Shown here one piece after another: positions 25,725-34,981 of a DNA stretch of 64,000 nucleotides. A model generated the notes under the pieces. It searched no databases, was not told the origin of the DNA, and saw only the letters and a program-made list of their open reading frames with translations. Made by a program: the position numbers and the translations under genes. Each line of letters starts with the position of its first letter. Position 1 is the first letter of the stretch. The DNA is taken from the NCBI RefSeq assembly GCF_013033515.1, contig NZ_WQEG01000012.1, positions 21,810 to 85,809 of the forward strand. The letters are read 5' to 3'. The DNA is from Ruegeria sp. HKCCA6707. Lineage in GTDB: Bacteria; Pseudomonadota; Alphaproteobacteria; Rhodobacterales; Rhodobacteraceae.

Positions 25725-26344
25725 GCCGATGGTGGGCGCCCTTTGTAAACCGGTAGTTGCCAGCCAAACAACAAGGATCCGGCCCTGAGCCCCCAACAGA
25801 CCAAAGCGCAGAGGCCAAGCGCGGGTAGAGCATCCAAACCCAACCGGGTCGCCATGACAGCCGTCACTGCCCCTGCAAAAGCGCAGGTCACGTAAAGTTC
25901 ACTTTGTTTCAGCACCAACGGCACTTCATTGCAGACCACATCGCGCATCAAACCACCCAGGCAGCCGGTGGTCACACCCATCAGCACGACAATCACCCCC
26001 GACTGATCCAGTGACAGGGCTGCGCCTGTCCCCGCCGCGACTGCGATGGACAGGGCAAAACTGTCCAGCCAGATCAGCCAGCGGTAACGGCTTTCAACCA
26101 GATGTGCGGTGAAGAACACCAGAACGGCTGCTGCACAGGCGATCAGGACATAGTTGGGTTGACACACCCAGAAAACCGGATGTCGGTCCAGCAGCAGATC
26201 TCGTACCGTGCCACCGCCTACCGCCGTCAGGCAGGCGATGAACGCAAATCCCACAAGGTCCAGCTGCGCCCGGCTGGCGACCAGCGCCCCGGTCAGGGCA
26301 AAGACCAGAACCGATGCGTAATCCAGCAGCGACAGCTCCGTCAT
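25721..26344 (-). CDS. Trimeric intracellular cation channel family protein (UPF0126/YadS)
   Basis: Inner-membrane protein of 207 residues with about seven hydrophobic helices and the duplicated signature of the TRIC/UPF0126 family: [12 protein letters not shown] in the first repeat and [16 protein letters not shown] in the second. These correspond to the two GG-x-x-RD loops lining the pore. Prokaryotic TRIC channels conduct K+ and other monovalent cations. The ATG at 26344 overlaps the rnhA stop (ATGA), so it is the last gene of the ispH operon. Longer frames upstream only duplicate rnhA. Confidence 0.9.
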   Translation of the reverse strand: MTELSLLDYASVLVFALTGALVASRAQLDLVGFAFIACLTAVGGGTVRDLLLDRHPVFWVCQPNYVLIACAAAVLVFFTAHLVESRYRWLIWLDSFALSIAVAAGTGAALSLDQSGVIVVLMGVTTGCLGGLMRDVVCNEVPLVLKQSELYVTCAFAGAVTAVMATRLGLDALPALGLCALVCWGLRAGSLLFGWQLPVYKGRPPSA

Positions 26345-26808
26345 GCTTCTGACTTTTTGGGTTTGAACGGGGCCATACCGGCACGCGCCAATTCGTCGGC
26401 GCGCTCGTTTTCGGGATGACCTGCATGACCTTTGACCCATTCCCATGTCACATCGTGCCGCTCTTGCGCCGCATCCAGACGCTGCCAAAGGTCCACATTC
26501 TTGACGGGTTTTTTGTTCGAGGTTTTCCAGCCGTTCCGTTTCCAGCCGAAAATCCAGCCGGTCACACCGTTTTTCACATAGGCGCTGTCAGTCACGATGG
26601 TGATGGTGGACGCGCGCTCCAGCGTTTCAAGCGCGCTGATCGCGGCGAGAAGCTCCATCCTGTTATTGGTGGTTTCCGCCTCGCCGCCGTTCAGTTCGCG
26701 TTCCTTCAGAACGGTCTCGCCTTGCATGGCGCGCAGCAAGACTCCCCAGCCCCCGGGGCCCGGATTGCCGGAACAGGCCCCATCGGTATAGGCAAAAAGC
26801 TCAGGCAT
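26341..26808 (-). CDS. rnhA: Ribonuclease HI
   Basis: Degrades RNA in RNA-DNA hybrids during replication and R-loop removal. The 155-residue protein contains the four acidic metal ligands Asp9 ([17 protein letters not shown]), Glu52 (NRMELLAAI), Asp74 (VTDSAYV) and Asp138 (NERADELA). His128 is in KGHAGHPEN, and a basic handle [16 protein letters not shown] lies between. The ATG at 26808 lies 8 bases inside the end of the methyltransferase gene. The longer upstream start (26844) adds a stretch without homology. Confidence 0.97.
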   Translation of the reverse strand: MPELFAYTDGACSGNPGPGGWGVLLRAMQGETVLKERELNGGEAETTNNRMELLAAISALETLERASTITIVTDSAYVKNGVTGWIFGWKRNGWKTSNKKPVKNVDLWQRLDAAQERHDVTWEWVKGHAGHPENERADELARAGMAPFKPKKSEA

Positions 26809-27394
26809 AGGTGTGCAATCCGATCCAGTCCGACTCCGAGCCATCCAGGCCCGTTCCGCGACCGGTGCGTTGGCTGACTACCGTGAAACCGGCATCCTTC
26901 ATGTAGGTCTTCAATTCATCCTCGGAATAATAGCTATAGAACCGCCCCAGCCGATCCGGGCCTTCACCTTGGCCCAATTTCATCGCGATAAAGAAGATGC
27001 CACGGGGTTTCAACGCATTCTGAATAGCGGCCAGATGGCTGGGAAATTGCGCCCGTGCGGCGTGGAGCAGGCTGAAATTGGCCCAAATCCCATCATACAG
27101 GCCTGCAGCGTCAAGGTCTGCGAATCCGGCTTGTCGGGCTGTCACGCCGGGATGGGTCGAGGCAAGTTCGACCATGCGGGCTGAGGCATCTGTCGCGTCC
27201 ACAACCAATCCGGCTTGGGCCATAAGCGCGGCCGAGGTTCCCGGCCCGCATCCAAGATCCAAGACGCGTCCACCTGCGGGAATTGCAGCGATGAACTCGG
27301 AAACCCGAGGATCGGCTGCGTTGTCCTCATTGGTAAGCTGCGCATATTTTTCGGCTTGAGCGTCATAGACGGCAATGGTGTCTTGATCGGTCAC
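26801..27394 (-). CDS. Class I SAM-dependent methyltransferase
   Basis: Rossmann-fold methyltransferase of 197 residues with SAM-binding motif [17 protein letters not shown] (about 44-59), an acidic residue in [14 protein letters not shown], and motif post-I/IV around [12 protein letters not shown]. The substrate is unknown. The C-terminal [15 protein letters not shown] is typical of small-molecule methyltransferases. The GTG at 27394 is chosen because it overlaps the stop of the upstream DUF3429 gene (GTGA) and fits family length. It is embedded in an operon with ispH and rnhA, which says little about its substrate. Confidence 0.88.
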   Translation of the reverse strand: MTDQDTIAVYDAQAEKYAQLTNEDNAADPRVSEFIAAIPAGGRVLDLGCGPGTSAALMAQAGLVVDATDASARMVELASTHPGVTARQAGFADLDAAGLYDGIWANFSLLHAARAQFPSHLAAIQNALKPRGIFFIAMKLGQGEGPDRLGRFYSYYSEDELKTYMKDAGFTVVSQRTGRGTGLDGSESDWIGLHTYA

Positions 27395-27843
27395 AGGTAC
27401 ACTCCGACGGCCAGGCACAAAACAACGACGGTGGTGAGCAACAGGCGCAGTTTCAGCCACCAACGCGGTGCCAGCCCCCATTGCCAGAATAGGGCATCCA
27501 GGATCAGAAGGCCGACAAAGCCGGTCATCAGGTTCAGGCCGGCAGCCACAGGTCCACCTCCTGTCATGAAAAACGCCCACAGGGCAGGCAGCACTGACAG
27601 GCCATAACAGATTGTCGCCTTGGTTCCCGCGGTTTTTGTGGCGAAGCCCCAGAGAACCCCGGACATAAAGCTGAGGATGACCGAGCCATAGAACAGCTGC
27701 ACATAAGGCCCGACCATCCGTGGCCCCAAGGCACGGCTGCCCCAGGCCTGAAGATCGTTATTCAAAAGAGTCAGCGCCCCCCAAACAAAGGGTATCAGGC
27801 CCGCCAATGCCAAGAACAGGGGGGCACGGGGAATGCCGTTCAT
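27391..27843 (-). CDS. DUF3429 family membrane protein
   Basis: 150 residues with about five hydrophobic helices. The order [19 protein letters not shown] (first helix), [22 protein letters not shown] (second) and [12 protein letters not shown] (third) is the characteristic layout of the DUF3429 group found across alpha- and gammaproteobacteria. The function is unknown. Its start overlaps the ispH stop by four bases (ATGA, 27840-27843) and its stop overlaps the methyltransferase GTG, so it is part of one tightly packed transcript. Confidence 0.85.
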   Translation of the reverse strand: MNGIPRAPLFLALAGLIPFVWGALTLLNNDLQAWGSRALGPRMVGPYVQLFYGSVILSFMSGVLWGFATKTAGTKATICYGLSVLPALWAFFMTGGGPVAAGLNLMTGFVGLLILDALFWQWGLAPRWWLKLRLLLTTVVVLCLAVGVYL

Positions 27844-28793
27844 GCAGGTTCTCGCAAAACGCGCGGGACTTTGAATTCGACGTTTTCGGTTGCGGTTTCC
27901 ACAGGTGTAACGGTGACGTCGTAATGGGCGCGAAACGCGTCGACGACCTCGTTTACGAGGACCTCGGGGGCTGAGGCACCGGCGGTGATCGCGACGCTGG
28001 AAATCCCCTCAAGCGCGCGCCAGTCAATATCTGTCGCGCGCTGAACAAGTTGCGCATAATTGCAGCCTGCGCGCGACGCGACTTCGACAAGGCGGCGCGA
28101 GTTCGACGAGTTGGGCGCGCCCACTACCAGCAATGCATCTGATTTTGGCGCCACGGCTTTTACCGCTTCCTGCCGGTTGGTGGTCGCATAGCAGATATCT
28201 TCCTTGTGTGGGCCGACAATGGCCGGGAAGCGATCTTGCAGCGCGGCGATGATGTCCTTCGTGTCATCCACCGAAAGCGTGGTTTGGGTGACAAAGGCTA
28301 GCTTTTCCGGGTTGCGGACCGTCACGGTTGCGACATCTGCGACGGTTTCTACCAGCAGCACCTCACCCTCGGGCAGTTGTCCCATGGTGCCAATAGTCTC
28401 GGGGTGGCCTTTATGGCCGATCATGATCATCTGTAGCCCGGCATCCGAATGGCGTTGCGCCTCGACATGCACTTTCGATACCAAAGGGCAGGTGGCATCG
28501 ACAAACACCATTTGGCGCTGAGACGCCTCCGCGGGAACCGACTTCGGAACCCCGTGCGCCGAGAACACGACGGGCCGGTCGTCAGGACATTCATCCAATT
28601 CTTCGACAAAGACCGCGCCTTTGTCGCGTAGGCTGTCGACCACGAATTTGTTGTGCACGATCTCATGGCGCACATAGACGGGCGCCCCCCATTTCTCGAT
28701 TGCCATTTCGACAATCTTGATCGCGCGATCCACACCGGCGCAGAACCCGCGCGGGGCGGCAAGGTACAAGGTCAGGGGGGGCTTGGTCATCAT
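27840..28793 (-). CDS. ispH: 4-hydroxy-3-methylbut-2-enyl diphosphate reductase (IspH/LytB)
   Basis: Last enzyme of the MEP isoprenoid pathway. It converts HMBPP to IPP and DMAPP using a [4Fe-4S] cluster. It has 317 residues with the three cluster cysteines in [10 protein letters not shown] (Cys18), [11 protein letters not shown] and [10 protein letters not shown]. It heads an overlapping five-gene minus-strand operon (ispH, DUF3429, methyltransferase, rnhA, TRIC). GGAGA lies just upstream of the first of two adjacent ATG codons. A bidirectional hairpin about 120 bp upstream separates it from the NYN gene. Confidence 0.97.
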   Translation of the reverse strand: MMTKPPLTLYLAAPRGFCAGVDRAIKIVEMAIEKWGAPVYVRHEIVHNKFVVDSLRDKGAVFVEELDECPDDRPVVFSAHGVPKSVPAEASQRQMVFVDATCPLVSKVHVEAQRHSDAGLQMIMIGHKGHPETIGTMGQLPEGEVLLVETVADVATVTVRNPEKLAFVTQTTLSVDDTKDIIAALQDRFPAIVGPHKEDICYATTNRQEAVKAVAPKSDALLVVGAPNSSNSRRLVEVASRAGCNYAQLVQRATDIDWRALEGISSVAITAGASAPEVLVNEVVDAFRAHYDVTVTPVETATENVEFKVPRVLREPA

Positions 28794-28913
28794 CTGTCTC
28801 CTTACGAGGCAGTTAGGTCTTTTACCTGCCTTGGTCCAGACAGGAGCGCGTCATTTGTTTGACATGAATCGTAGATAAGAAACAGGTGTTTGATCACCAA
28901 GTCTTAGTTAAAG

Positions 28914-28947
28914 AAACGCGGCCAGGGCAAATGCTCTGACCGCGTTT
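28914..28947 (-). terminator. Hairpin terminator after the NYN gene
   Basis: AAACGCGG (28914-28921) pairs with CCGCGTTT (28940-28947), with further CAG/CTG and GC/GC pairs around a four-base loop. A-rich flanks on one side and T-rich on the other (TATTTTTTT on the plus strand) make it look bidirectional. It begins 30 bases downstream of the minus-strand NYN stop. Confidence 0.7.
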
Positions 28948-28977
28948 ATTTTTTTCGCTTGTGTGGGCCAGAAAAGC

Positions 28978-29553
28978 TTAGCTGCCTCCGGCCACTGCTA
29001 CGCCGCGCGTATCGGTTGGCATTTCGCGAGGTGGGCGGCCAATGACGTCGCGCAGATCTTCCAATTCGATGAAATTATCTGCCTGGCGGCGCAACTCATC
29101 CGAGATCATCGGGGGTTGGCTGCGAATGGTCGACACGACCGAGACCCGAACGCCTTGACGTTGCAGGCTGGCAATCAGCGGGCGGAAATCCCCATCGCCC
29201 GAGAACAGCACAATGTGATCAACGCGTGGTGCAAGCTCCATGGCGTCGACGGTCAATTCGATGTCCATGTTGCCTTTGACTTTCCGACGCCCCATCGCGT
29301 CGGTGTATTCCTTGGCTGGTTTGGTCACCATGGTGAAGCCGTTGTAGTGCAACCAATCTACCAAAGGCCGGATCGGCGAATATTCGTCGTTTTCCAGTAG
29401 TGCGGTGTAGTAGAATGCCCTAAGCAGTTTGCCTCGGCGCATGAATTCCTGGCGGAGGAGTTTGTAGTCGATGTCGAACCCAAGCGCTTTGGCGGCGGCA
29501 TAGAGGTTCGATCCATCGATGAACAGCGCTAGCCGTTCGTCTTTGTAGAACAT
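28978..29553 (-). CDS. NYN domain protein (LabA/DUF88 type)
   Basis: PIN-like predicted RNase of 191 residues. The first catalytic-type Asp lies in LFIDGSNLYAAAKALG (Asp13) and the second acidic cluster in HIVLFSGDGDFRPLIASL. The pattern D...D-x-D fits a metal-dependent nuclease, and the C-terminus SDELRRQADNFIELEDL is the usual LabA tail. The start at 29553 is preferred over 29574 because FYKDERLALFIDG fits the family N-terminus. It is likely monocistronic. RNA processing or regulation is the expected role, but the target is unknown. Confidence 0.85.
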   Translation of the reverse strand: MFYKDERLALFIDGSNLYAAAKALGFDIDYKLLRQEFMRRGKLLRAFYYTALLENDEYSPIRPLVDWLHYNGFTMVTKPAKEYTDAMGRRKVKGNMDIELTVDAMELAPRVDHIVLFSGDGDFRPLIASLQRQGVRVSVVSTIRSQPPMISDELRRQADNFIELEDLRDVIGRPPREMPTDTRGVAVAGGS

Positions 29554-29678
29554 AAAAAGACCCTTTCGGTACAAGACATCGTGCCGTGAGATCCGTGAGT
29601 GAGAAAAAATTGGTCAGCACAATGATGAGCCTAAAATAAGTCATTTGGCTGTTACCGCAAGTATTCTCTGAACCGAAT

Positions 29679-30260
29679 ATGGAGGTATCCTTGGTTAATA
29701 ATACTTTAGATACCGTTGTGGCCCTTGGGGCTAATCTCAGTTTGAGATCGCAAAGCCCCGAGATGACACTTGAACGTGCAGTTGACGCAATGGAAACTTC
29801 TGGTTTGGTGATTCGCGCCAGAAGTCGTTTTTACAAGACACCGTGTTTTCCCGCCGGTTCCGGGCCTGATTATGTGAATGCTGCCGTTCTGGTCGGTAGC
29901 GAACTGCCATCCCGGTCTGTTTTGGACATATTACACGAAATAGAGAACCGGTTTGGACGACAACGACAGCAGCGTTGGGGAATGCGAACACTTGATTTGG
30001 ACATGGTGTGCTGCGGCGATCAGGTCTCACCAAGCCTCAAAGAATACAATCATTGGCGTCTGCTGCCCTCGACAGAACAAATGAAATCGGCGCCCGAACA
30101 GTTGATATTGCCGCATCCGCGCTTGCAGGACCGGGCATTTGTGTTGGTTCCGATGGCGGATATTCTGCCCGATTGGACTCATCCCGTTTTGGGCCAAACC
30201 GTGCGGCAGATGCTGGACAACCTGCCCGACGAAGACATCTCGGCTATTCAGCCCCTGTGA
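29679..30260 (+). CDS. folK: 2-amino-4-hydroxy-6-hydroxymethyldihydropteridine diphosphokinase
   Basis: Pyrophosphokinase of folate synthesis, 193 residues. It transfers diphosphate from ATP to hydroxymethyldihydropterin for FolP. It carries the start VVALGANLSLRSQSPEMTL, FYKTPCFPAGSGPDYVNAA, and the metal-binding RTLDLDMVCCGD (the family has RTLDLDLL). LPHPRLQDRAFVLVPMADI near the end is diagnostic. The N-terminus is slightly divergent (GANLSLRSQ rather than GSNLG), yet active-site residues look intact. It lies 94 bp before rpoZ. Confidence 0.93.
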   Translation: MEVSLVNNTLDTVVALGANLSLRSQSPEMTLERAVDAMETSGLVIRARSRFYKTPCFPAGSGPDYVNAAVLVGSELPSRSVLDILHEIENRFGRQRQQRWGMRTLDLDMVCCGDQVSPSLKEYNHWRLLPSTEQMKSAPEQLILPHPRLQDRAFVLVPMADILPDWTHPVLGQTVRQMLDNLPDEDISAIQPL

Positions 30261-30285
30261 TCTGCCGGTTGGCCGTATTTCTTGC

Positions 30286-30314
30286 TTGTAAAGGCCGGGA
30301 TTCGCGCTTAGATA
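30286..30314 (+). promoter_or_regulatory. Possible promoter of rpoZ
   Basis: TTGTAA (30286-30291), a 17-bp spacer and TAGATA (30309-30314) make a loose sigma-70-like promoter 41 bp upstream of rpoZ. Both boxes are imperfect, so this is only a candidate for the start of the rpoZ-spoT transcript. Confidence 0.3.
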
Positions 30315-30354
30315 AACCCCTTCTTGCCACGGATGAAGTTACGGAGAGCGCCCA

Positions 30355-30708
30355 ATGGCCCGCGTTACGGTTGAAGATTGTGTAGACAAGGTCCCGAACC
30401 GGTTCGAACTGGTTATGCTTGCAGCCCACCGGGCACGCGAGATTTCCGCTGGTGCGTCGATCACCGTTGAGCGTGACAACGACAAGAACCCTGTTGTTTC
30501 GTTGCGGGAAATCGCAGACGAAACCCAAAGCGCAGATGAGCTTCGCGAGCGTCTGATCGAGTCGAACCAGACCCAGATCGAAGTTGACGAGCCGGAAGAA
30601 GATCAGATGGCACTGCTTATGGGTGCAGATTCGGACAAGCCTGTCGAAGACGACATGTCCGAAGAAAAGCTCCTGCGTGCCCTGATGGAGGCACAGGGCC
30701 AGGGCTAA
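30355..30708 (+). CDS. rpoZ: RNA polymerase omega subunit
   Basis: Small subunit that stabilises beta' folding and contributes to a ppGpp site in RNA polymerase. The 117-residue protein starts [30 protein letters not shown], very close to the omega consensus. The acidic C-terminal half with [16 protein letters not shown] is longer than in E. coli (91 residues), as is usual in alphaproteobacteria. The gene immediately precedes spoT, the ppGpp synthase/hydrolase, the classic arrangement. It has a GGAGAG ribosome site. Confidence 0.97.
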   Translation: MARVTVEDCVDKVPNRFELVMLAAHRAREISAGASITVERDNDKNPVVSLREIADETQSADELRERLIESNQTQIEVDEPEEDQMALLMGADSDKPVEDDMSEEKLLRALMEAQGQG

Positions 30709-30733
30709 GCCCCAGTATGAAGGTGCGGACCGG

Positions 30734-32866
30734 ATGATTTCTGCTGACGACCTGATTGCGCTGGTCCGCAACTACAACCCGAAAACGAATGTTGACCGCA
30801 TCACCCGGGCCTATGAGTTCGGGAAACAGATGCACGAGGGGCAGTTTCGCCATTCCGGCGAGCCCTATTTTACCCATCCCGTTGCTGTTGCCGCCATCCT
30901 GACCGAACAACGTCTGGATGATGCGACGATCATCACGGCTTTGCTGCACGACACGATCGAAGACACCAAGGCCAACTATGGGAAGGTGGCGGACCTGTTC
31001 GGCGATGAGGTTGCCAAGCTGGTCGATGGCGTTACCAAACTGACCAATCTGCAACTGTCCAGCCGAGAAACCAAGCAAGCCGAAAACTTCCGCAAATTGT
31101 TCATGGCCATGTCCAAGGATCTACGGGTGATCCTGGTCAAGCTGGCCGACCGTTTGCACAACATGCGCACGATCAAGGCGATGCGTCCTGAAAAGCAGGT
31201 TCAAAAAGCGCGCGAAACGATGGACATCTACGCGCCACTTGCCGGCCGCATGGGGATGCATTGGATGCGCGAAGAGCTGGAAGATCTCGCTTTCCGCGTG
31301 TTGAACCCGGAAGGTCGGCAATCGATCATTCGTCGGTTTATCACCTTGCAACGCGAAACCGGCGACGTGATCCACCGGATCACTGGTGACATGCGGCACG
31401 AGTTGGATAAGGCCGGGATTGAGGCCGAGGTCTTTGGGCGCGCTAAAAAGCCCTATTCGATCTGGCGCAAGATGCAGGAAAAGGATCAGGGCTTTTCGCG
31501 GCTATCTGACATCTATGGTTTTCGGATCATCACCGGGTCTGAGGAAGATTGTTATCGTACGCTGGGCGCGATCCATCAACGCTGGCGCGCGGTGCCGGGA
31601 CGGTTCAAGGACTACATCAGTCAACCGAAGTCGAACGGTTATCGTTCGATCCACACCACGGTATCTGGGCGTGACGGCAAACGCGTCGAGGTGCAGATTC
31701 GCACCCGCCAGATGCATGACGTGGCCGAAACAGGCGTGGCTGCGCACTGGTCTTATCGTGACGGCGTTCGCTCGGAAAACCCGTTTGCGGTCGATCCCGC
31801 CAAATGGATTGCCAATCTGACCGAACAGTTCGACAGCGAAGAGGATCACGAAGATTTCCTCGAAGCCGTCAAACTGGAGATGTACTCGGACCAGGTGTTC
31901 TGCTTCACGCCCAAAGGGGATGTTGTGAAACTGCCACGTGGGGCAACTCCGATTGATTTTGCCTATGCCATCCACACACGCATCGGGCACGCTTGTGTGG
32001 GTGCCAAAGTTGACGGTATCCGCGTTCCGCTTTGGACCCGTCTGAAAAACGGTCAATCCGTCGACATCATTACGGCTGATGGGCAGACGCCGCAGGTCAC
32101 CTGGCTTGAGATAGCGGTGACCGGCAAGGCGCGCACGGCCATCCGCAGGGCGCTGCGCGAGGTGGACCGCGAACGCTTTATCAAGCTGGGTAAGGAATTG
32201 GCACGCTCGGGTTTCGAACATGTCGGGCGCAAAGCAACGGACAAGGCGTTGGACACCGCCGCGAAACACTTGCGCTTGAACGACCGGCATGAGCTTCTTG
32301 CGCGCTTGGGCAGCGCTGAGCTGACAGCGCATGATGTGGTCGAGGCGGTCTATCCCGAGCTGACAAAAGACGAAGGCGACGCGATCCCGTTGCGGCGTGC
32401 AGTGATCGGTCTTGAGCCCGGTCAGGGCTTTGATCGTGCGCCTTGTTGTCAGCCTTTGCCGGGCGAGCGCATTGTTGGTATCACCTATCGTGGCAAAGGT
32501 GTTGTGGTGCACGCCATCGACTGTGACCGGCTCAGCGAGTTCGAGAGCGAGCCCGAGCGTTGGGTGGATCTACATTGGCATTCCGGTACTCACCCGGCTG
32601 TCTACAGCGCCACGCTTGAGCTGACCATTGGCAATGACGCCGGAGTTCTGGGTCGCATTTGCACATTGATCGGCGAGAAGAAGGCCAATATTTCGAACTT
32701 GCAATTTGTCGATCGTAAACCCGATTTTTACCGCCTGTTGCTGAGCGTTGAGCTGCGTGATCTTGAGCAGCTGCATTCGCTGATGCTGATGCTTGAGGCG
32801 GAAAGTGATGTGGCTGCAGTTGAACGGCACCGGGATATAGCTAAAACCGCAGTTGCAGCTGGTTAG
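30734..32866 (+). CDS. spoT: Bifunctional (p)ppGpp synthetase/hydrolase (RSH)
   Basis: Stringent-response enzyme of 710 residues. The N-terminal HD hydrolase has HSGEPYFTHPVAVA and LLHDTIEDT, so degradation is predicted active. The synthetase domain has YGFRIITGSEEDCY, RFKDYISQPKSNGYRSIHT and EVQIRTRQMHDVAETGVAAHW. A TGS domain (from about 385, FCFTPKGDVVKLPRGATPIDFAY), helical and zinc-finger-like regions, and a C-terminal ACT domain (about 633-707) follow. Alphaproteobacteria usually have one such enzyme, here directly after rpoZ. Both activities look intact. Confidence 0.96.
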   Translation: MISADDLIALVRNYNPKTNVDRITRAYEFGKQMHEGQFRHSGEPYFTHPVAVAAILTEQRLDDATIITALLHDTIEDTKANYGKVADLFGDEVAKLVDGVTKLTNLQLSSRETKQAENFRKLFMAMSKDLRVILVKLADRLHNMRTIKAMRPEKQVQKARETMDIYAPLAGRMGMHWMREELEDLAFRVLNPEGRQSIIRRFITLQRETGDVIHRITGDMRHELDKAGIEAEVFGRAKKPYSIWRKMQEKDQGFSRLSDIYGFRIITGSEEDCYRTLGAIHQRWRAVPGRFKDYISQPKSNGYRSIHTTVSGRDGKRVEVQIRTRQMHDVAETGVAAHWSYRDGVRSENPFAVDPAKWIANLTEQFDSEEDHEDFLEAVKLEMYSDQVFCFTPKGDVVKLPRGATPIDFAYAIHTRIGHACVGAKVDGIRVPLWTRLKNGQSVDIITADGQTPQVTWLEIAVTGKARTAIRRALREVDRERFIKLGKELARSGFEHVGRKATDKALDTAAKHLRLNDRHELLARLGSAELTAHDVVEAVYPELTKDEGDAIPLRRAVIGLEPGQGFDRAPCCQPLPGERIVGITYRGKGVVVHAIDCDRLSEFESEPERWVDLHWHSGTHPAVYSATLELTIGNDAGVLGRICTLIGEKKANISNLQFVDRKPDFYRLLLSVELRDLEQLHSLMLMLEAESDVAAVERHRDIAKTAVAAG

Positions 32867-32882
32867 GAAAGGGTGATCAGGA

Positions 32883-33581
32883 GTGGTATTCAAGCGCCGA
32901 GATCGACGCTCGCCTATCCAGATCGCATCGGAATTCGTTTATCCGCGCGGCGGTTGGACCCGCGCCTTCCTCTATGTCAAACACCGGGTGCGCCGGCTTC
33001 CCGATACACCTGACCGCATCGCGCGCGGGATTGGTGCCGGGGTCTTTGCGGCCTTCACACCGTTTTACGGGATGCATTTTGTGGTGGCCGCGATTGGAGC
33101 ACGTCTGATCAAAGGCAACATACTGGCCTCGCTCAGCGGAACGTTTTTCGGCAATCCGCTGACCTATGTTCCGATCGGTGTGATTTGTCTGCAAACGGGT
33201 CATTTCCTACTGGGTACGGAATATGACGAAAGTGACACGCAAGGCCTGGGCTCCAAGTTTGCCGATGCCCTGGGCGACCTGAAGAACAACTTTTTCGCAA
33301 TTTTTTCGGATCGCGTTGCTGACTGGCGCGGTTTGGACAAGTTCTATGATGATGTGTTCTTCCCCTACATGATCGGCGGGATCATTCCAGGCCTGATCGC
33401 AGGCGTTATCTGTTATTACCTCAGCTATCCATTGATCCTCACCTATCAGCAGCGCCGCCGCGCGCGGATCAAGGCGAAGTTCGAGGAAATCAAACGCCTT
33501 GCACAAGAAAACTCTGCCGTTCCGGGGGCAATGCCCATAGTCTCGGGCCGAACTGTGAAAGAGGAATCAACGGATGTCTGA
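32883..33581 (+). CDS. DUF2062 family membrane protein
   Basis: 232 residues with hydrophobic helices at about 45-65, 70-90, 95-110 and 160-185. The DUF2062 core DRIARGIGAGVFAAFTPF-YGMHFVVAA and SGTFFGNPLTYVPIG are clearly visible. A charged C-terminal helix (QQRRRARIKAKFEEIKRLAQE) is cytoplasmic. The function is unknown; the family is often beside cell-wall or lipid genes. It starts at GTG 32883, 16 bases after spoT, and overlaps pdxJ by eight bases, so it is within this operon. Confidence 0.85.
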   Translation: MVFKRRDRRSPIQIASEFVYPRGGWTRAFLYVKHRVRRLPDTPDRIARGIGAGVFAAFTPFYGMHFVVAAIGARLIKGNILASLSGTFFGNPLTYVPIGVICLQTGHFLLGTEYDESDTQGLGSKFADALGDLKNNFFAIFSDRVADWRGLDKFYDDVFFPYMIGGIIPGLIAGVICYYLSYPLILTYQQRRRARIKAKFEEIKRLAQENSAVPGAMPIVSGRTVKEESTDV

Positions 33582-34320
33582 CAACCATCTGCGTTTGGGT
33601 GTGAACATCGATCATGTGGCAACCGTCCGCAACGCGCGGGGCGGGGCTTACCCCGACCCATTACGGGCTGCCAAACTGGCGGAAGAGGCGGGTGCTGACG
33701 GCATTACCGCCCATCTGCGTGAAGACCGCCGCCACATCTCGGACGCGGATATAGATGGGCTGATGGAAGTGCTTTCGGTTCCGCTGAACTTTGAGATGGC
33801 GGCAACCGATGAGATGCAGAAAATCGCCCTGCGTCACAAGCCACATGCGGTCTGTATCGTGCCCGAAAAGCGTGAGGAACGGACCACCGAAGGCGGGCTG
33901 GAAGTTGCGCGCGAAGAAAACAAGCTGGCGCATTTCATTGCGCCCCTGCGTGACGTGGGCTGCCGGGTGTCCATCTTCATCGCTGCGGATCAGCGACAGA
34001 TCGAAGCTGCCCACCGGATCGGAGCGGAAGTGATCGAGCTGCACACAGGCGCCTATTGCGATGCGTTCTCCGAAGGCCGAGAGGACGACGCCGCGTGGGA
34101 ATTGGAAGCCTTGCGGCAGATGTCCACATTTGCCCATTCACTGGGTCTTGAGGTCCATGCCGGGCACGGTTTGACCTATGACACGGTCATGCCCATCGCA
34201 GCCTTCCCCGAGGTGCGCGAGTTGAACATCGGTCACTTCCTGATCGGTGAGTCGATTTTTCTGGGCCTCGATCCCGCGATCCGCGAAATGCGCCGCCTGA
34301 TGGATGTGGCGCGCGCATGA
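33574..34320 (+). CDS. pdxJ: Pyridoxine 5'-phosphate synthase
   Basis: TIM-barrel enzyme of the DXP-dependent vitamin B6 pathway. It condenses 1-deoxyxylulose 5-phosphate and 3-amino-1-hydroxyacetone 1-phosphate. The 248-residue protein has RLGVNIDHVATVRNARGG at the start, NFEMAATDEMQKIALRHKPHAVCIVPEKR, and EVHAGHGLTYDTV with NIGHFLIGESIFLGL near the end, all close to the family. It lies in the rpoZ-to-recO superoperon beside acpS. This pairing of pdxJ and acpS is conserved in many proteobacteria, although here two genes intervene. Confidence 0.97.
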   Translation: MSDNHLRLGVNIDHVATVRNARGGAYPDPLRAAKLAEEAGADGITAHLREDRRHISDADIDGLMEVLSVPLNFEMAATDEMQKIALRHKPHAVCIVPEKREERTTEGGLEVAREENKLAHFIAPLRDVGCRVSIFIAADQRQIEAAHRIGAEVIELHTGAYCDAFSEGREDDAAWELEALRQMSTFAHSLGLEVHAGHGLTYDTVMPIAAFPEVRELNIGHFLIGESIFLGLDPAIREMRRLMDVARA

Positions 34321-34937
34321 TTACCCCGGCTTTTATCGCTATTTGGTTCGCCTGGCTTATGGCAGGTGGGTCGCCCGGACCTGCAACCATGGGCATCGCC
34401 GGTACGGCAATGAACGAAGGACGTCGTTCGGGTTTGGTTTTTGCTCTGGGCATTTGTGCGGGCTCAGCAAGTTGGGGCATAGCGGCCGCTTTAGGCCTTT
34501 CGGCTATCATGCTTGCAAATGTCTGGGTCTTTGAGGTGATCCGGTATGTTGGCGTTGCCTATTTGAGTTGGCTGGCGCTCAAGGCGTTGCGTCGGGCTTT
34601 CAACTCGGATGAGGTTGTGATGGGAAGACCTGTCACTGGTAGCCTTGGCACCGTCTTCGCCAAGGGCGCGGCGATACATCTTACCAATCCCAAAGCAATC
34701 CTAAGCTGGGGATCTATCTATGCCATTGTTGCGCCCGAGAACGCCGGGTTATCGGTCCTTTTGGCGTATTTCTTGATGCTTTATGTGGGTTCTTTGCTGG
34801 TTTTCATCGGCTATGCATTTCTTTTTTCGTCCGAAAGAATGGTCCGTATCTATCGCAACACACGTCGCTGGTTTGACTTGGCGTTTGCAGGTTTCTTTGG
34901 TGTCGCAAGCTACAAGATACTGACGGTGCGGTTATAG
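34317..34937 (+). CDS. LysE family amino-acid exporter
   Basis: Inner-membrane exporter of 206 residues with about six hydrophobic helices. The family start is ITPAFIAIWFAWLMAGGSPGPATMGIAGTAMNEGRRSGL, given here only as positions 2-40, with the SPGP motif of LysE/RhtB proteins. TNPKAILSWGSIYA is the second hallmark. The substrate is not predictable (lysine, homoserine, threonine and others). Its ATG overlaps the pdxJ stop by four bases. The placement inside an otherwise housekeeping cluster suggests insertion by local rearrangement. Confidence 0.87.
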   Translation: MITPAFIAIWFAWLMAGGSPGPATMGIAGTAMNEGRRSGLVFALGICAGSASWGIAAALGLSAIMLANVWVFEVIRYVGVAYLSWLALKALRRAFNSDEVVMGRPVTGSLGTVFAKGAAIHLTNPKAILSWGSIYAIVAPENAGLSVLLAYFLMLYVGSLLVFIGYAFLFSSERMVRIYRNTRRWFDLAFAGFFGVASYKILTVRL

Positions 34938-34981
34938 GTGTTTTGTGCCTTTGCTTATGACAACGTGAATCGAGGCGAATT

